Source: Streptomyces asiaticus (GTDB lineage: Bacteria; Actinomycetota; Actinomycetes; Streptomycetales; Streptomycetaceae). From it: a DNA stretch of 64,000 nucleotides. Position numbers and translations under genes: made by a program. The stretch covers positions 6,200,001 through 6,264,000 of the forward strand of contig NZ_JAGSHX010000006.1 of NCBI RefSeq assembly GCF_018138715.1. Reading direction: 5' to 3'. The notes beneath the pieces were generated by a model that made no database searches, had not been told where the DNA came from, and was given only the letters and a program-made list of their open reading frames with translations. How positions within the stretch are numbered: position 1 is the first letter of the stretch; each line of letters begins with the position of its first letter. Below are positions 43,676-53,375 of this stretch, one piece after another.

Positions 43676-46600
43676 CTACGACCCCGGGTCGCCGAGCCGG
43701 ACCGCGGTGTCCCGGTCCAGCGCCCGACCTTCCGCGTACGCCTCCGCGAACTCCTCCCGGCCCAGCTCGGCCCGCACCTGAGCGGCGAGTTCGCGGATCA
43801 GCGGATCGGTGTCGTCGTCGGTTCCACGCAGCCCGGCGGCCGCGCCGAGCAGAACCGCCGACTCCCCCGGCCGTCCGCGCGCGGCGGCCAGCTCCGCCGC
43901 GTGCACCGTCACCGCCGACAGGAGCGGCAGGTCCCCGCTCCGCCGGGCCGCCGCGAAGGCCCCGGTCAACGCCGTCGCCGCACCGGCACCGTCGCCCAGG
44001 CGCAGGCACAGGCCGGCCCGGGCACATCCGGCCAGCGCGCGCACCAGGTCACCGGGGGTCGCCGTCACGCCGGACAGTCCCGGCGGCACGGCGTCGAGCA
44101 GCTCCGCCGCCCGGGACAGCTCGCCGCGCCGGACCCGGATGCCGGCCTCGCGCACGTCGAGCACGGCCAGCGTCCAGCTCGACGCCACCCGCACGGCTCG
44201 GTCCCGGGCCGCCTCGATGGTCGCGATGGCCCGGTCGGTGTCGCCACTGCGCAGATGCAGCTCGATCCACCGCAGGTCGACGTCCATCCGATCGCCCAGC
44301 GTCGGCGATCCGAAGTTCGCAGCCAGTGACCGGGACTCGCGCAGGTCGGCCAGCGCGCCGTCGAGGTCGTCGTACAGACGCAGCTGCGCCCGCAACGACA
44401 ACGCGCAGGCCTGGCTCCACCGGTCGCCCGCCCACCGGAAGCAGTCCAAGGCCACTTCCACATCGCTGCGCATCTGACCGATCCGGCTGACGTTCTCGAG
44501 AAACTGCGCGCGTAGCAGGTAGGCGTAGCCGGACAGCCATACGTCGTCGCCGGCGGTCAGCTCCTCGACGACCGCCGTCACCGCCTTCTCGTCGCGGAGG
44601 AAGGCCAGCGGCAGCAGAACCAGCGCGGCTTGCGGGCCCGGCACCGCGGGGCCGGCGAGCAGCCGGTCGCTCAGCTCACGGATCGCCCGGTGCTCCTCGC
44701 CGGCCGGCGCGCCCGGCACCCGTGACCAGATGCCGGCCTGGCTGAACAGGTGGACAACGAGGGCGCGGTCGCGGCCGGGGGCCGGCCCGCCCGGCGTCGC
44801 CAGCGCCTCGCCCAGCCAGTACGTGGCGTCGGAGCGCCGGCCGGACATCTGCCAGTACCAGCTCAGCGCCAGAGCCAGCCCGACCGCGCCGGTGCTGTCG
44901 CCGGTCGCGCAGAGGTGGCGCAGGGCGGCCTGCAGGTTGTCGTACTCGGCCCCGATGGCCTCCATGGCCGCCAGCTGACCAGGGCCGCGCAAGCCCGGGT
45001 CCTGGCCGGCGACCAGCTCAGCGAAATGGCCGGCGGCCCGGTCGCGGACGGCGTCGAGGTCGCCGCCGGCCGCGAGGCGCCCGGCGCCGTACTCGCGGAT
45101 GGTATCCAGCATGCGATAGCGGCCCGGTGCCGGTCCCAGTTGCAGCAACGACCGGTCGACGAGGCCCGCGAGCAGGCCGGGGACGGCACCGGCCGGTATC
45201 GACGAGCCGGCGCACACCGCCGTGGCCGAGGCACGGGTGACGCCGCCGGGCAGCACCGAGATCCGCTCGGCCAGTGTGCGCTCGTCCTCGGTCAGCAGGT
45301 CCCAGCTCCACGCGATGACCGCGCTCAGCGAGTGATGCCGGGGCAGCGCGGTGCGGTTGCCGGTGGTGAGCAACCGGAACCGGTCGGTCAGCCCGTCGGC
45401 CAGCTCCGGCAGGGAGAGGGTACGCAGCCGCGCGGCGGCCAGTTCGAGCGCCAGCGGCATCCCGTCCAGGTCGCACACCACCCGCCGGATGTCCGGCCAG
45501 GTGGCCGGGTCGACGTCGAATCCCGGTCGTACCGCGGCCGCGCGCTCGGTGAACAGGCGCACCGACGGCACCGCCCGGGCCCGGCCCATGTCGAGGTCAC
45601 CGGTCGGCAGCGCGAGCGGACCCAGCGGCACCAGGGCCTCCCCGTCGACCGCCAGCGGTTCGCGGCTCGTCGCCACCACCCGCAGCCCGGAGCAGCGGGT
45701 CAGCAGGGCCGTGAGCAGGTGGGAGGCGGCATCGACGAGGTGCTCGCAGTTGTCGACGACCAGCAGGATCTCCCGGCCGCCGAGCTGGTCGACGAGGACG
45801 TCGACGTCGTCGGCACCGCGATGCTCGCGGCGGTCGAGCAGGGTCCCGGACCGCGATCCGATGCCCGCGAGCACCGTCGCGCCGATCTTGGCCGGTTCGG
45901 CGATCGAGGCGAGATCGATCAGCCACGCACCGTCGCGGTAGTCCCGCTGGTGGCGGCGGGCGGCCTCGACGGCGAGGCGGGTCTTGCCGGCGCCACCGGG
46001 ACCGAGCACGGTGATCAGGCGGCCGGTCCGCAGGCGCGCGGCGATCCGGGCGAGCTCGTCGTCGCGGCCGATGAAACTGGTCAGCGGCGCCGGCAGATTG
46101 CCCGGTCCGAGCCGTTCGGCCGGGGTGGCCGGCACCGGGCCGGACGGCTGCGCGCGGAGCAGTCGCAGGTGACGGTCACGCAGCATGGAACCGGGGTCGG
46201 CGCCCAACGCCTCGGCCAGGGTGCCGCGGAAGCGCTCGTACACGGCCAAGGCCTCGGCCGTGCGGCCCTGGGCGGCGAACGCGTCCATGAGCAGCGCGAC
46301 CGCCCGCTCGTGGACCGGTTGCCCGGCCAGCAGGGCGGTCAGGCGGGCGGCGGCCGCGCCGGCGTGCCCGACCGCGATCTCGGCCTCGGCCAGATCGGTG
46401 ACGGCGTCCACCGACGCATGGGCCAGCCCGGCCGCCACCGCCGGGGCCACCGCGGCCAGCAGCGCCGGCTCGGCACCGGGACGGAGCCCGGGCAGCGTGA
46501 CCGCCGCACCCAGCACGTCCACTGCGGCCCGCGGGTCGCCGGCGTGCAGGGACTCGCGGCCAGCGGCGGCCTGCCGTTCGAACCGCAGCACGTCGACGTC

Positions 46601-46897
46601 GGCGTCCCGGACGGCCAGCCGGTACCCGTCGGCCACCTGCGTGACCGCGTCGGCCGAGCCGAGGACCTTCCGCAGCCGCCACACCAGCGTCTGCAGAGCG
46701 TGCACGGGCTCGGCCGGCGGCTCGGCGCCCCAGATCGCCTCGACCAGGACGCCGGCGCCGACGGTCCGGCCGCCGGCCAGCGCCAGCCGGGCGGCCAGGC
46801 ACCGCAACCGCGCACCGGGAACGCTCAGGGCCTCGCCACCACGGGAGACCGCGAACCCGCTCAGAAGGTCGACGCGCAGCCGCGCAGCCTCGTCCAT
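43676..46897 (-). CDS. AfsR/SARP-type transcriptional regulator with NB-ARC and TPR
   Basis: A 1073-residue regulator. An OmpR-like winged helix and bacterial transcriptional activation domain form residues 1-250. The NB-ARC ATPase has Walker A VLGPGGAGKTRLAVEAARRH near residue 290 and Walker B ILLVVDNCEHLVDAA. The C-terminal half is helical/TPR-like. Such proteins activate secondary-metabolism genes. Its downstream neighbour, a flavin monooxygenase, is a plausible target. The ATG at 46897 follows GAGGG. The product is complete. Confidence 0.9.
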   Translation of the reverse strand: MDEAARLRVDLLSGFAVSRGGEALSVPGARLRCLAARLALAGGRTVGAGVLVEAIWGAEPPAEPVHALQTLVWRLRKVLGSADAVTQVADGYRLAVRDADVDVLRFERQAAAGRESLHAGDPRAAVDVLGAAVTLPGLRPGAEPALLAAVAPAVAAGLAHASVDAVTDLAEAEIAVGHAGAAAARLTALLAGQPVHERAVALLMDAFAAQGRTAEALAVYERFRGTLAEALGADPGSMLRDRHLRLLRAQPSGPVPATPAERLGPGNLPAPLTSFIGRDDELARIAARLRTGRLITVLGPGGAGKTRLAVEAARRHQRDYRDGAWLIDLASIAEPAKIGATVLAGIGSRSGTLLDRREHRGADDVDVLVDQLGGREILLVVDNCEHLVDAASHLLTALLTRCSGLRVVATSREPLAVDGEALVPLGPLALPTGDLDMGRARAVPSVRLFTERAAAVRPGFDVDPATWPDIRRVVCDLDGMPLALELAAARLRTLSLPELADGLTDRFRLLTTGNRTALPRHHSLSAVIAWSWDLLTEDERTLAERISVLPGGVTRASATAVCAGSSIPAGAVPGLLAGLVDRSLLQLGPAPGRYRMLDTIREYGAGRLAAGGDLDAVRDRAAGHFAELVAGQDPGLRGPGQLAAMEAIGAEYDNLQAALRHLCATGDSTGAVGLALALSWYWQMSGRRSDATYWLGEALATPGGPAPGRDRALVVHLFSQAGIWSRVPGAPAGEEHRAIRELSDRLLAGPAVPGPQAALVLLPLAFLRDEKAVTAVVEELTAGDDVWLSGYAYLLRAQFLENVSRIGQMRSDVEVALDCFRWAGDRWSQACALSLRAQLRLYDDLDGALADLRESRSLAANFGSPTLGDRMDVDLRWIELHLRSGDTDRAIATIEAARDRAVRVASSWTLAVLDVREAGIRVRRGELSRAAELLDAVPPGLSGVTATPGDLVRALAGCARAGLCLRLGDGAGAATALTGAFAAARRSGDLPLLSAVTVHAAELAAARGRPGESAVLLGAAAGLRGTDDDTDPLIRELAAQVRAELGREEFAEAYAEGRALDRDTAVRLGDPGS

Positions 46898-46957
46898 CCC
46901 TCGATTATCCCGCGCGACCGCCCGCGTCCCCCAACCGAGTGCCCGGGCGGCCGGGAA

Positions 46958-47190
46958 CTACTGGTCGGCGAACAGCGGAGCGGCGGCGCGCCAGTCGGAG
47001 AGACGCCGCTCGTAGACCCCGCTGATGAACTCCACCCCGCCGGTGCCGAAGATGATCCGCGCCGGTGGCTCGGCCGCGTCGACCACCCGGAGCAGAGCCT
47101 GGGCGGCGACCTTCGGGTCTTCCGCCGGGCGGTCCGCGTGGCCGGCGGCCTGCTCGCGCAGCGGGTCGTAGGCCGACGGCCCACTGACGC
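46958..47190 (-). pseudogene. C-terminal remnant of a short-chain dehydrogenase
   Basis: YDPLREQAAGHADRPAEDPKVAAQALLRVVDAAEPPARIIFGTGGVEFISGVYERRLSDW matches the last 70 residues of classical SDRs. The nucleotide-binding and catalytic parts are missing; the upstream side is cut by the IS1380-like fragment. Confidence 0.65.
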
Positions 47191-47254
47191 TCCCTGACCG
47201 ACCTGCCCGAAAGGGCTCGAGACCTGTGGACAAAGTGGAAGAGCTGGGCAGACA

Positions 47255-47760
47255 GTGAGGATGTCAGTGGCCTTCCTCCGCTCCTTCACCCACGGTCACG
47301 CCCTCCAACTGCACGCGGTGCACCGTAGGTTCCTCGGCGCACTGGCCACGCACACCCCGCTGCTGCCCGGCACCAGCGAGAAGGCGTTCATCGACGTCGA
47401 CTCCACCGACAAACGCGTCTACGGCCGCACCAAGCAGGGCGCCGAGTACGGCCGGTTCAAGGGCATCCGCACCCTGCACCCCCTGCTCGCCACGATCTGC
47501 ACCCCCACCTCCCGGCCGGTGATCGCCACCGTGCGGATGCGCCGCGGCAAAGCAGCCGACTCCCGGGGCGCCCCGAAATTCGTCAGCGAGGCCCTGGCCG
47601 CCGCCCACGAGGCCGGCTGCACCGGCCTGCGCATCCTGTGCGCCGACTCCCAGTTCTACAACGCCGGTGTCATCGCCGCCTGCCGCCGGGCCGGCGCCCA
47701 CTTCTCGATCACCTGCGGCATGAACCCCTCCGTCAAACGCGCCAGGCGCCGACGAAGACA
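47255..47760 (+). pseudogene. IS1380-like transposase fragment
   Basis: The central part of an IS1380-type transposase is visible: HALQLHAVHRRFLGALATHTPLLPG, AFIDVDSTDKRVYGRTKQGAEYG and CADSQFYNAGVIAACRRAGAHFSI. Both termini are missing. It is broken at about 47745, where a different transposase begins. Confidence 0.75.
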
Positions 47761-47808
47761 TCACAACAACTCACGCCGTATTCCCTGAAGGACCCGGAGC
47801 TGACCGGC

Positions 47809-48177
47809 ATGACCCGCCCGCAACTCAGCGACCTCATCGACACACTGACTCCCTCGATGGAACTTCAACGCGAGCACGTGCTGCGCGCGCGCCGCGGTCG
47901 CGAACGCCTGGTGGCCCCCGGCACAGGTGCCAAAGCCAAACTCACCCCAGCCGAGCGAGTCCTGGTCACCGTGCTCCACCTGCGCAAGATCGCCCCCATG
48001 GACCTCCTCGCCCAACTCTTCGGCGTCACCGCCCCAACCATCAGCCGCGCGAGCCAGGAAGTCCGCCCCCTCCTGGAAGCGCACGACCACCCCATCAGCG
48101 CCTCCACCGCTCGCTTTCGCACACCATCCGACATCGCGACGTTCCTTAACCACAGCAAGATCAAGAAAGCATGTTAA
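47809..48177 (+). CDS. N-terminal (HTH) part of an IS5-type transposase
   Basis: A 122-residue product: MTRPQLSDLIDTLTPSMEL, AKLTPAERVLVTVLHLRKIAPMDLLAQLFGVTAPTISRASQEV and a final TPSDIATFLNHSKIKKAC. This is the HTH domain that precedes a DDE_Tnp_4 catalytic domain. The DDE part is missing, so transposition is not expected. Confidence 0.65.
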   Translation: MTRPQLSDLIDTLTPSMELQREHVLRARRGRERLVAPGTGAKAKLTPAERVLVTVLHLRKIAPMDLLAQLFGVTAPTISRASQEVRPLLEAHDHPISASTARFRTPSDIATFLNHSKIKKAC

Positions 48178-48261
48178 AGATCTGCACGCCCTTAAGCCTG
48201 GTCTCAGGTTGATCGGGGACGATGAGCGGCAAAAGCATCGACTGGAAGGGGGCGGGCCGGC

Positions 48262-48954
48262 GTGCGGATCATGATCGCGGATGATGAAGCGGCCATCCGT
48301 GAGTCGCTGGAGCGGGTGCTCCAGGTCGAGGGTTACGACACCAGCACCGTCGCCAATGGTTTCGCCGTGCTTGACGGGGTCGTGGGGGTCGGTGGCGACG
48401 GGTTGGATCTGCTGATCCTCGACGTGATGATGCCTCGTCTCGGCGGGTTGGAGACCTGTCGGCGGTTGCGGGCCGCGGGTCGGGATCTGCCGGTGTTGAT
48501 GCTGACCGCCCGTGACCAGGTCTCCGACCGGGTCACCGGGCTGGACGCGGGCGCCGACGACTACCTGCCCAAGCCGTTCGCCACCGAGGAGTTGCTGGCC
48601 CGGGTGCGGGCCCTGCTGCGTCGGCGCACGCCGACCGGCGAGGAGTCGCAGATCCTGTCGTTCGCCGACGTCCGGCTCGATCCGGACAGGTTCGAGGCGT
48701 GGCGGGGCGGGCGGCCGCTGCGCCTGACCCGGACCGAGTTCTCCCTCTTACAGGTCCTCATGGGCAACGCGACCCGGGTCTTGACCCGCGACGCGCTGTT
48801 CGAGGCGATCTGGGGCTTCGACATGAGCGCCACCGCCAACAACCTCCAGGTGTACGTGAGTTACCTGCGCCGCAAGATGGAGGCCGAGGGTGAGCCGCGA
48901 TTGATTCACACGTTGCGCGGTCTGGGATACGTGCTGCGGGAGACTCCTCCGTGA
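48262..48954 (+). CDS. OmpR-family response regulator (island)
   Basis: A 230-residue regulator with acidic pocket ADDE, phosphorylated Asp54 in [13 protein letters not shown] and a complete winged-helix domain ending [13 protein letters not shown]. It starts with GTG and overlaps the kinase start as GTGA. The pair resembles MprAB-like systems, and the convergent MMPL transporter is the only obvious target nearby. Confidence 0.93.
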   Translation: MRIMIADDEAAIRESLERVLQVEGYDTSTVANGFAVLDGVVGVGGDGLDLLILDVMMPRLGGLETCRRLRAAGRDLPVLMLTARDQVSDRVTGLDAGADDYLPKPFATEELLARVRALLRRRTPTGEESQILSFADVRLDPDRFEAWRGGRPLRLTRTEFSLLQVLMGNATRVLTRDALFEAIWGFDMSATANNLQVYVSYLRRKMEAEGEPRLIHTLRGLGYVLRETPP

Positions 48955-50354
48955 GCAGGCACGCGGGACGGGAACCGCGCCGGCTGACCCGATGGTGGCG
49001 TCGGCGGTCCCTGCGGGCCAGGCTGACGGTGATCGCGGCGACGGCCATCGCGCTGAGCGTGTTCGTGGCCTTCCAGGTGGCCAGCCAGCTACTGGGCTGG
49101 GAGCTGCAGGACAGTGCCGAGAATCAGCTGCGCGCCGACTCCCGCGTCCTGGCGAGGAACGCGGAGCGCGCCGGTCTGGCGCAGCTCCAGCTACCGCCGT
49201 ATCCGGGATCCGGTCGGCTGGTGCGGGTCATCCTGCCCGACGGCAAGACCCGGACGCCGGCCGGCCAACCCGCGCTGCCCCCGGTCAGCGATGACGCCGA
49301 GCGCGTGGCGCAGGGCGCGTCGGCCGACCTGATGGAGTCGAGGGACAGCGACGAGGACGGCTACGTCATCTACACCCTGCGGGCGGGCGACGGCGCGGTC
49401 CAGGTGGCCCACGTCGCCGACGACAGCCCGATCAACCAGTTCGGGTTCGGCATGCTGCTGATCGGGCTGCTCTGCGTGGCCGGCGGCGCCCTTGTGGGGC
49501 GGGGCGTGGCGCGGACCGGGCTGGCGCCGATCGACCGGCTGACCGCCGCCGCGGTACGTGTCGCGCACACCCGGGATCTCGACGCGGGCATCCCGGATGA
49601 GGGCGGTGGGGAGATCCGGCGGCTGATTCAGTCGATCAACGACATGCTCGCCGCGCTCCGGGATTCCCGGCGGGCCCAGCGGCTGCTCGCCGAGGATGCC
49701 GCCCACGAGCTCAAGACCCCGCTCACCAGCCTGCGCCTCAACGTCGAGCTGCTGATCCGGCTCGATCGGCGCGGCACCCTGGACAGCGCACTGCCGGCGG
49801 AGAGCCGGACCCGGCTGCTCAACGATCTCGGCGCCCAGGTGGCCGAGTTGAGCACCCTTGCCGCCGAGCTGACCGACCTGGCGCGCGGTGACGTCAGCGA
49901 CGAGAGCACCGAGCTGCTCGACCTCGCCGACGTGGTGGTGGCCGCCGCGACCCGGGCGCGTTCCCACGTGCCCGACATCGAGTTCGCGCTCGAGGTGACC
50001 TCCGTGTGGGTGAGCGGGCGTCCCGCTGCGCTCCAGCGGGCGGTGCTCAACCTCATCGACAACGCCGGCAAGTGGTCCCCCGCGGACCAGCCGGTTCAGG
50101 TCCGGCTCCGTGCCGAGGGCGCGTCGGCGGTGCTCGAGGTCGACGACGCCGGGCCGGGCATCGACGCCGCCGACGTACCGCGGGTGTTCGACCGTTTCTA
50201 CCGTGCCGACAGCGCCCGGGCGTTGCCGGGATCCGGTCTGGGGCTGTCGATCGTGCAGCGGGTCGTCGACGCCCACGGCGGCCGGGCCACCGTCGCCCGC
50301 TCCGCACGCGGTGGCGCGCTGCTTCGGGTCGACCTTCCGGCCGCGGTGCGCTGA
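48951..50354 (+). CDS. Sensor histidine kinase (island)
   Basis: A 467-residue membrane kinase: first helix at about residues 23-45, extracytoplasmic region to about 160, second helix at 165-185, HAMP linker, HisKA box [17 protein letters not shown] with the acceptor His at 252, and an ATPase domain with [18 protein letters not shown] and GSGLGLSI. Complete and coupled to the response regulator. Confidence 0.93.
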   Translation: MSRHAGREPRRLTRWWRRRSLRARLTVIAATAIALSVFVAFQVASQLLGWELQDSAENQLRADSRVLARNAERAGLAQLQLPPYPGSGRLVRVILPDGKTRTPAGQPALPPVSDDAERVAQGASADLMESRDSDEDGYVIYTLRAGDGAVQVAHVADDSPINQFGFGMLLIGLLCVAGGALVGRGVARTGLAPIDRLTAAAVRVAHTRDLDAGIPDEGGGEIRRLIQSINDMLAALRDSRRAQRLLAEDAAHELKTPLTSLRLNVELLIRLDRRGTLDSALPAESRTRLLNDLGAQVAELSTLAAELTDLARGDVSDESTELLDLADVVVAAATRARSHVPDIEFALEVTSVWVSGRPAALQRAVLNLIDNAGKWSPADQPVQVRLRAEGASAVLEVDDAGPGIDAADVPRVFDRFYRADSARALPGSGLGLSIVQRVVDAHGGRATVARSARGGALLRVDLPAAVR

Positions 50355-50355
50355 C

Positions 50356-50755
50356 CCGCCCCGGCCGCACGGCGCAGGACCAAAGGGCGGCGGCCGTCGG
50401 GCAATGGCCCGCGCGGCTCACCGTCGGGGCAGGAGACCGCGGTGCGCCGACCCCGGCCCTGGCCGCGTGGCGCAGGACAAGGGGCGGCGGCTGTCGGGCA
50501 GTGGCCCCGCGCGGCTCACCGTCGGGGCAGGAGACCGCGGTGCGCCGACCTCAGCCCCGGCCGCACGGCGCGGGACAAGCGGTCCACCACGGGGTAGGAC
50601 ACGGCGGTGCGCCGGCCCCGGCGCGTGGCGCAGGACCAAAGGGCGGCGGCTGTCGGGCAGTGGCCCGCGCGGCTCACCGTCGGGGCAGGACACCGCGGTG
50701 CGCCGGCCCCGGCCCCGGGCGCGTGGCGCAGGACCATAGGGCGGCGGCCGTGGGG
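50356..50755. repeat. Five imperfect tandem repeats of about 67-98 bp
   Basis: Units begin at about 50353, 50444, 50542, 50609 and 50700, each starting with GCGCCGGCCCCGGC-like sequence and containing GGCGCAGGACAA and CTCACCGTCGGGGCAGGA. The third is shortened and the last is partial. The array fills the gap between the convergent kinase and MMPL genes; no gene is seen in it. Confidence 0.85.
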
Positions 50756-50764
50756 CCCATGAGA

Positions 50765-50801
50765 AAAATCCGGGACGGGCCTGGGGCCCCGTCCCGGATT
50801 T
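50765..50801. terminator. Strong hairpin terminator between kinase and MMPL genes
   Basis: AAATCCGGGACGGG and CCCCGTCCCGGATTT form a stem of about 14 bp with A/T flanks on both sides, suited to ending transcription from both directions. Confidence 0.85.
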
Positions 50802-50818
50802 CGTCCGTGCCGCCGCGT

Positions 50819-52969
50819 TCACCGTTGCAGCGCGGGCTCCTCGTGGTCGCCGAGCGGCTGTTGACCGTCCGGCAGCTCCGCCGCTGGGCGGGACAGCCGG
50901 CTCGGCCACCAGATCCGCCGGCCGATCAGCAGGGTGAGGGCGGGCACCAGGACCGACCGCACCAGCAGGGCGTCGAGCAGCACGCCGAAGGCGACCAGGA
51001 ACCCGACCTCGACTAGCATTACCAGCGGAAGTGTGGCGAGGACCGCGAATGTGGCCGCCAGGACCAGGCCTGCCGAGGTGATGACGCCACCGGTGGCCGA
51101 GAGGGCTTTGAGCATGCCTTCTCTGGTGCCGAGACGCGCGGTCTCCTCCCGGGCCCGGCTGGCCAGGAAGATGTTGTAGTCGACGCCGAGCGCCACCAGG
51201 AACAGGAATGCCATCACCGGCGCCGAAGAGTCGATGCCCTTGAACCCGAGGATCGTGTCGAAGACGAACACGCTGCCGCCGAAGGCTGCGGCGAATGAGA
51301 CGATCACGGTGGCCATCAGGACCAGCGGGGCCACGATCGCGCGCAGCAGCAGCCCGAGGATGATCAGGACGACGGCGAGCACCAGCGGGATCACCAGCTT
51401 CTCGTCGCGGCTGGTGGTCACCTCGGTGTCGAGGTTCTCCGCACTCGGCCCGCCGACGATCGCCTCCGCCCCGCGCACCGCGTGCACGGCGGTGCGCACC
51501 CGCTTGATCGTGTCGTACTCTGCGGCGGTGTCCGGCGCGTCCGTCGGGAACACGGAGATGTTGGCCCAGCCGCGGCTGGTCTGCTCCGGGATGGCCAGGG
51601 CCACACCGCGAGTGTCCTTGACGATGTCGAGCACCCGCTCCTGGTGCGCCGGCCGCGTGAAGATCGTCATCGGCTGGCCGCCGAGCTCCGGAAAGTGCTG
51701 GCGGAGAACGGTGAAGCCGGTGACCGACTCCGGTGCGGACTGGAACTGGTCCTGCTCCCGCAGGGCGCCGGTGTTGCCCGCCAGCCCGATGGCGAGCACG
51801 CCGAGGACTCCGAGCGAGCCGAGTGCCGCCACCCACCGGCGGCGGCTGATGGCGGTGCCGAGCCGTCCCCACAGCCCCGGCTTCTCCTCCACGGCCGTGC
51901 TGAACCGCGGGATGGCCGGCCAGAAGATCCGCCTGCCGAGCACCACGAGCACCGCCGGGAACAGCGTCAGCATGGCCACCAGCGCGCACAGGATGCCGGC
52001 CGCACCGATCGGGCCCAACCCGCTGGTGCTGTTCAGGTCCGCGACGAGCAGGCAGAGCAGGCCGGCGACCACGGTGGCCGCGGACGCGATGATGGCGGGC
52101 GCCGCGCTGCGTAGCGCGTGGACCATCGCGACCCGGACGTTCTCATGGTGGTGCAGTGCCTCCCGATACCGGGCGATGAGCAACAGCGCGTAGTCCGTGC
52201 CGACGCCGAATACCAGGATCGTCAGCAGCGCCGAGTTCTGGTCGTTGACCACGATGCCGAAGCCCTTGACGAGCAGGTAGACGGTCGCCATCGAGGTCAG
52301 TGCGGCCGCGCCAACGGCCATCAGCGGGATGATCCACAACACCGGGCTGCGGTAGGTGAGGATGAGCAGGAGCGTGACGACGACGATGGTGGTGAGGAGG
52401 ACCTGCACGTCGATGCCGTCGAAGACGGCGTCCATGTCGCCGTCGATCGCGCCCGGGCCGGTCACGTCGAGTTCCAGGCCGGCGGGGCGGTCCTTCGTGG
52501 CGTCACGTAACGGGCCGACGAGGGCCTCCGGTTCGCCGTAGGCCGTGCTCACCTCGAGGGAGAACATCATCGCCTTGCCGTCGGTGGAGCGTTTGGTCGG
52601 TGAGCCCTCGTCGTCCTCGCCGGCCGCCGCCGTCGCCTTCGGCGGGTACCGCTTGGCGAGGGTGTTGTAGTGGCGCTCGACCGTCGCGCGGTCGGCGTCG
52701 GTCATGCCGCCGGCGCGGTGGTACACGAAGACGAACGTGTTGCTGTCACCGTCGGGGAGACTGTCCTCCAGCGCCGCCACCTTGGTGGACTCGGCACTGG
52801 CCGGCAGGGTGTCCACGGCGCTGTCGGTGGTGACCGAGCTCAACTTTCCACTCAGCGGCACCATGCCCGCCGCCAGCACCAACCACAAGCCAATCACCAA
52901 CCACGGCACCCACCGGCCTGCCAACCGACCGGCCGGCGCTTCGCCGGACGGTGCTGTGTTGACTGCCAT
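50819..52969 (-). CDS. MMPL-family RND transporter
   Basis: A 716-residue membrane protein with the two-fold MMPL layout: one helix at the N-terminus, an extracellular loop of about 150 residues, a block of five or six helices (including FGVGTDYALLLIARYREAL with the conserved GxDY), then a second loop and helix block with ALGVDYNIFLASRAREE. Such transporters export lipids or hydrophobic metabolites. The ATG at 52969 has AGGAGG 8 bases upstream, inside the duplicated 87-bp segment. It is complete and convergent with the two-component system. Confidence 0.92.
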   Translation of the reverse strand: MAVNTAPSGEAPAGRLAGRWVPWLVIGLWLVLAAGMVPLSGKLSSVTTDSAVDTLPASAESTKVAALEDSLPDGDSNTFVFVYHRAGGMTDADRATVERHYNTLAKRYPPKATAAAGEDDEGSPTKRSTDGKAMMFSLEVSTAYGEPEALVGPLRDATKDRPAGLELDVTGPGAIDGDMDAVFDGIDVQVLLTTIVVVTLLLILTYRSPVLWIIPLMAVGAAALTSMATVYLLVKGFGIVVNDQNSALLTILVFGVGTDYALLLIARYREALHHHENVRVAMVHALRSAAPAIIASAATVVAGLLCLLVADLNSTSGLGPIGAAGILCALVAMLTLFPAVLVVLGRRIFWPAIPRFSTAVEEKPGLWGRLGTAISRRRWVAALGSLGVLGVLAIGLAGNTGALREQDQFQSAPESVTGFTVLRQHFPELGGQPMTIFTRPAHQERVLDIVKDTRGVALAIPEQTSRGWANISVFPTDAPDTAAEYDTIKRVRTAVHAVRGAEAIVGGPSAENLDTEVTTSRDEKLVIPLVLAVVLIILGLLLRAIVAPLVLMATVIVSFAAAFGGSVFVFDTILGFKGIDSSAPVMAFLFLVALGVDYNIFLASRAREETARLGTREGMLKALSATGGVITSAGLVLAATFAVLATLPLVMLVEVGFLVAFGVLLDALLVRSVLVPALTLLIGRRIWWPSRLSRPAAELPDGQQPLGDHEEPALQR

Positions 52970-53047
52970 CACTAGCCTCCTACATACGGGTTGCATCGCT
53001 TATCTGGATGCCTACTTCATACGGAGCGAACCTGAGACGACGGTTAA
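52961..53047 (-). repeat. 87-bp direct repeat, copy 2 (MMPL promoter and start)
   Basis: Promoter region, ribosome-binding site and first codons of the MMPL gene; the partner is at 40750-40836 in the same orientation. Confidence 0.9.
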
Positions 53048-53055
53048 TGCGGTGC

Positions 53056-53375
53056 TCAGGCCGGTTGGCCGGACCAGGTGCCCAGCGCACGCACCAGCGT
53101 GGTGGCGACGAGGTCCTGCCCGGTAGGCAAGGCCCAGGCGACACAGCCGTCGGGCCGGATCAGCAACGCGTCGACGTCCACCCTGTCCGTGCGGGCGGTG
53201 ACGGTGTTGACCCGTCCGGTCCACGCGGCCGCGGCGTCGCGGACCTCCGCGCGGTCGACGAGCTCGAGCAGGAGCCCACGCCCCTTTACGCAGCAGGTCC
53301 GCCGACCGGGTCACCGCGGTGACGACGTCCGGGCCGGGCCGCTCCAGCGTCAACTTCATGTCCGGGCACAGGGTG
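53056..53375 (-). pseudogene. C-terminal remnant of a flavin monooxygenase
   Basis: In one frame LCPDMKLTLERPGPDVVTAVTRSADLLR, then after a frameshift near 53285 LLLELVDRAEVRDAAAAWTGRV and DVDALLIRPDGCVAWALPTGQDLVATTLVRAL. This matches the thioredoxin-like end of PHBH-fold hydroxylases, comparable to the intact one at 42063-43538. The FAD domain is gone. Confidence 0.7.

Noticed and set aside
50356..50755. CRISPR-like array
   Set aside because: The units are contiguous, about 67-98 bp, GC-rich and diverged, with no constant repeat/variable spacer pattern and no cas genes.
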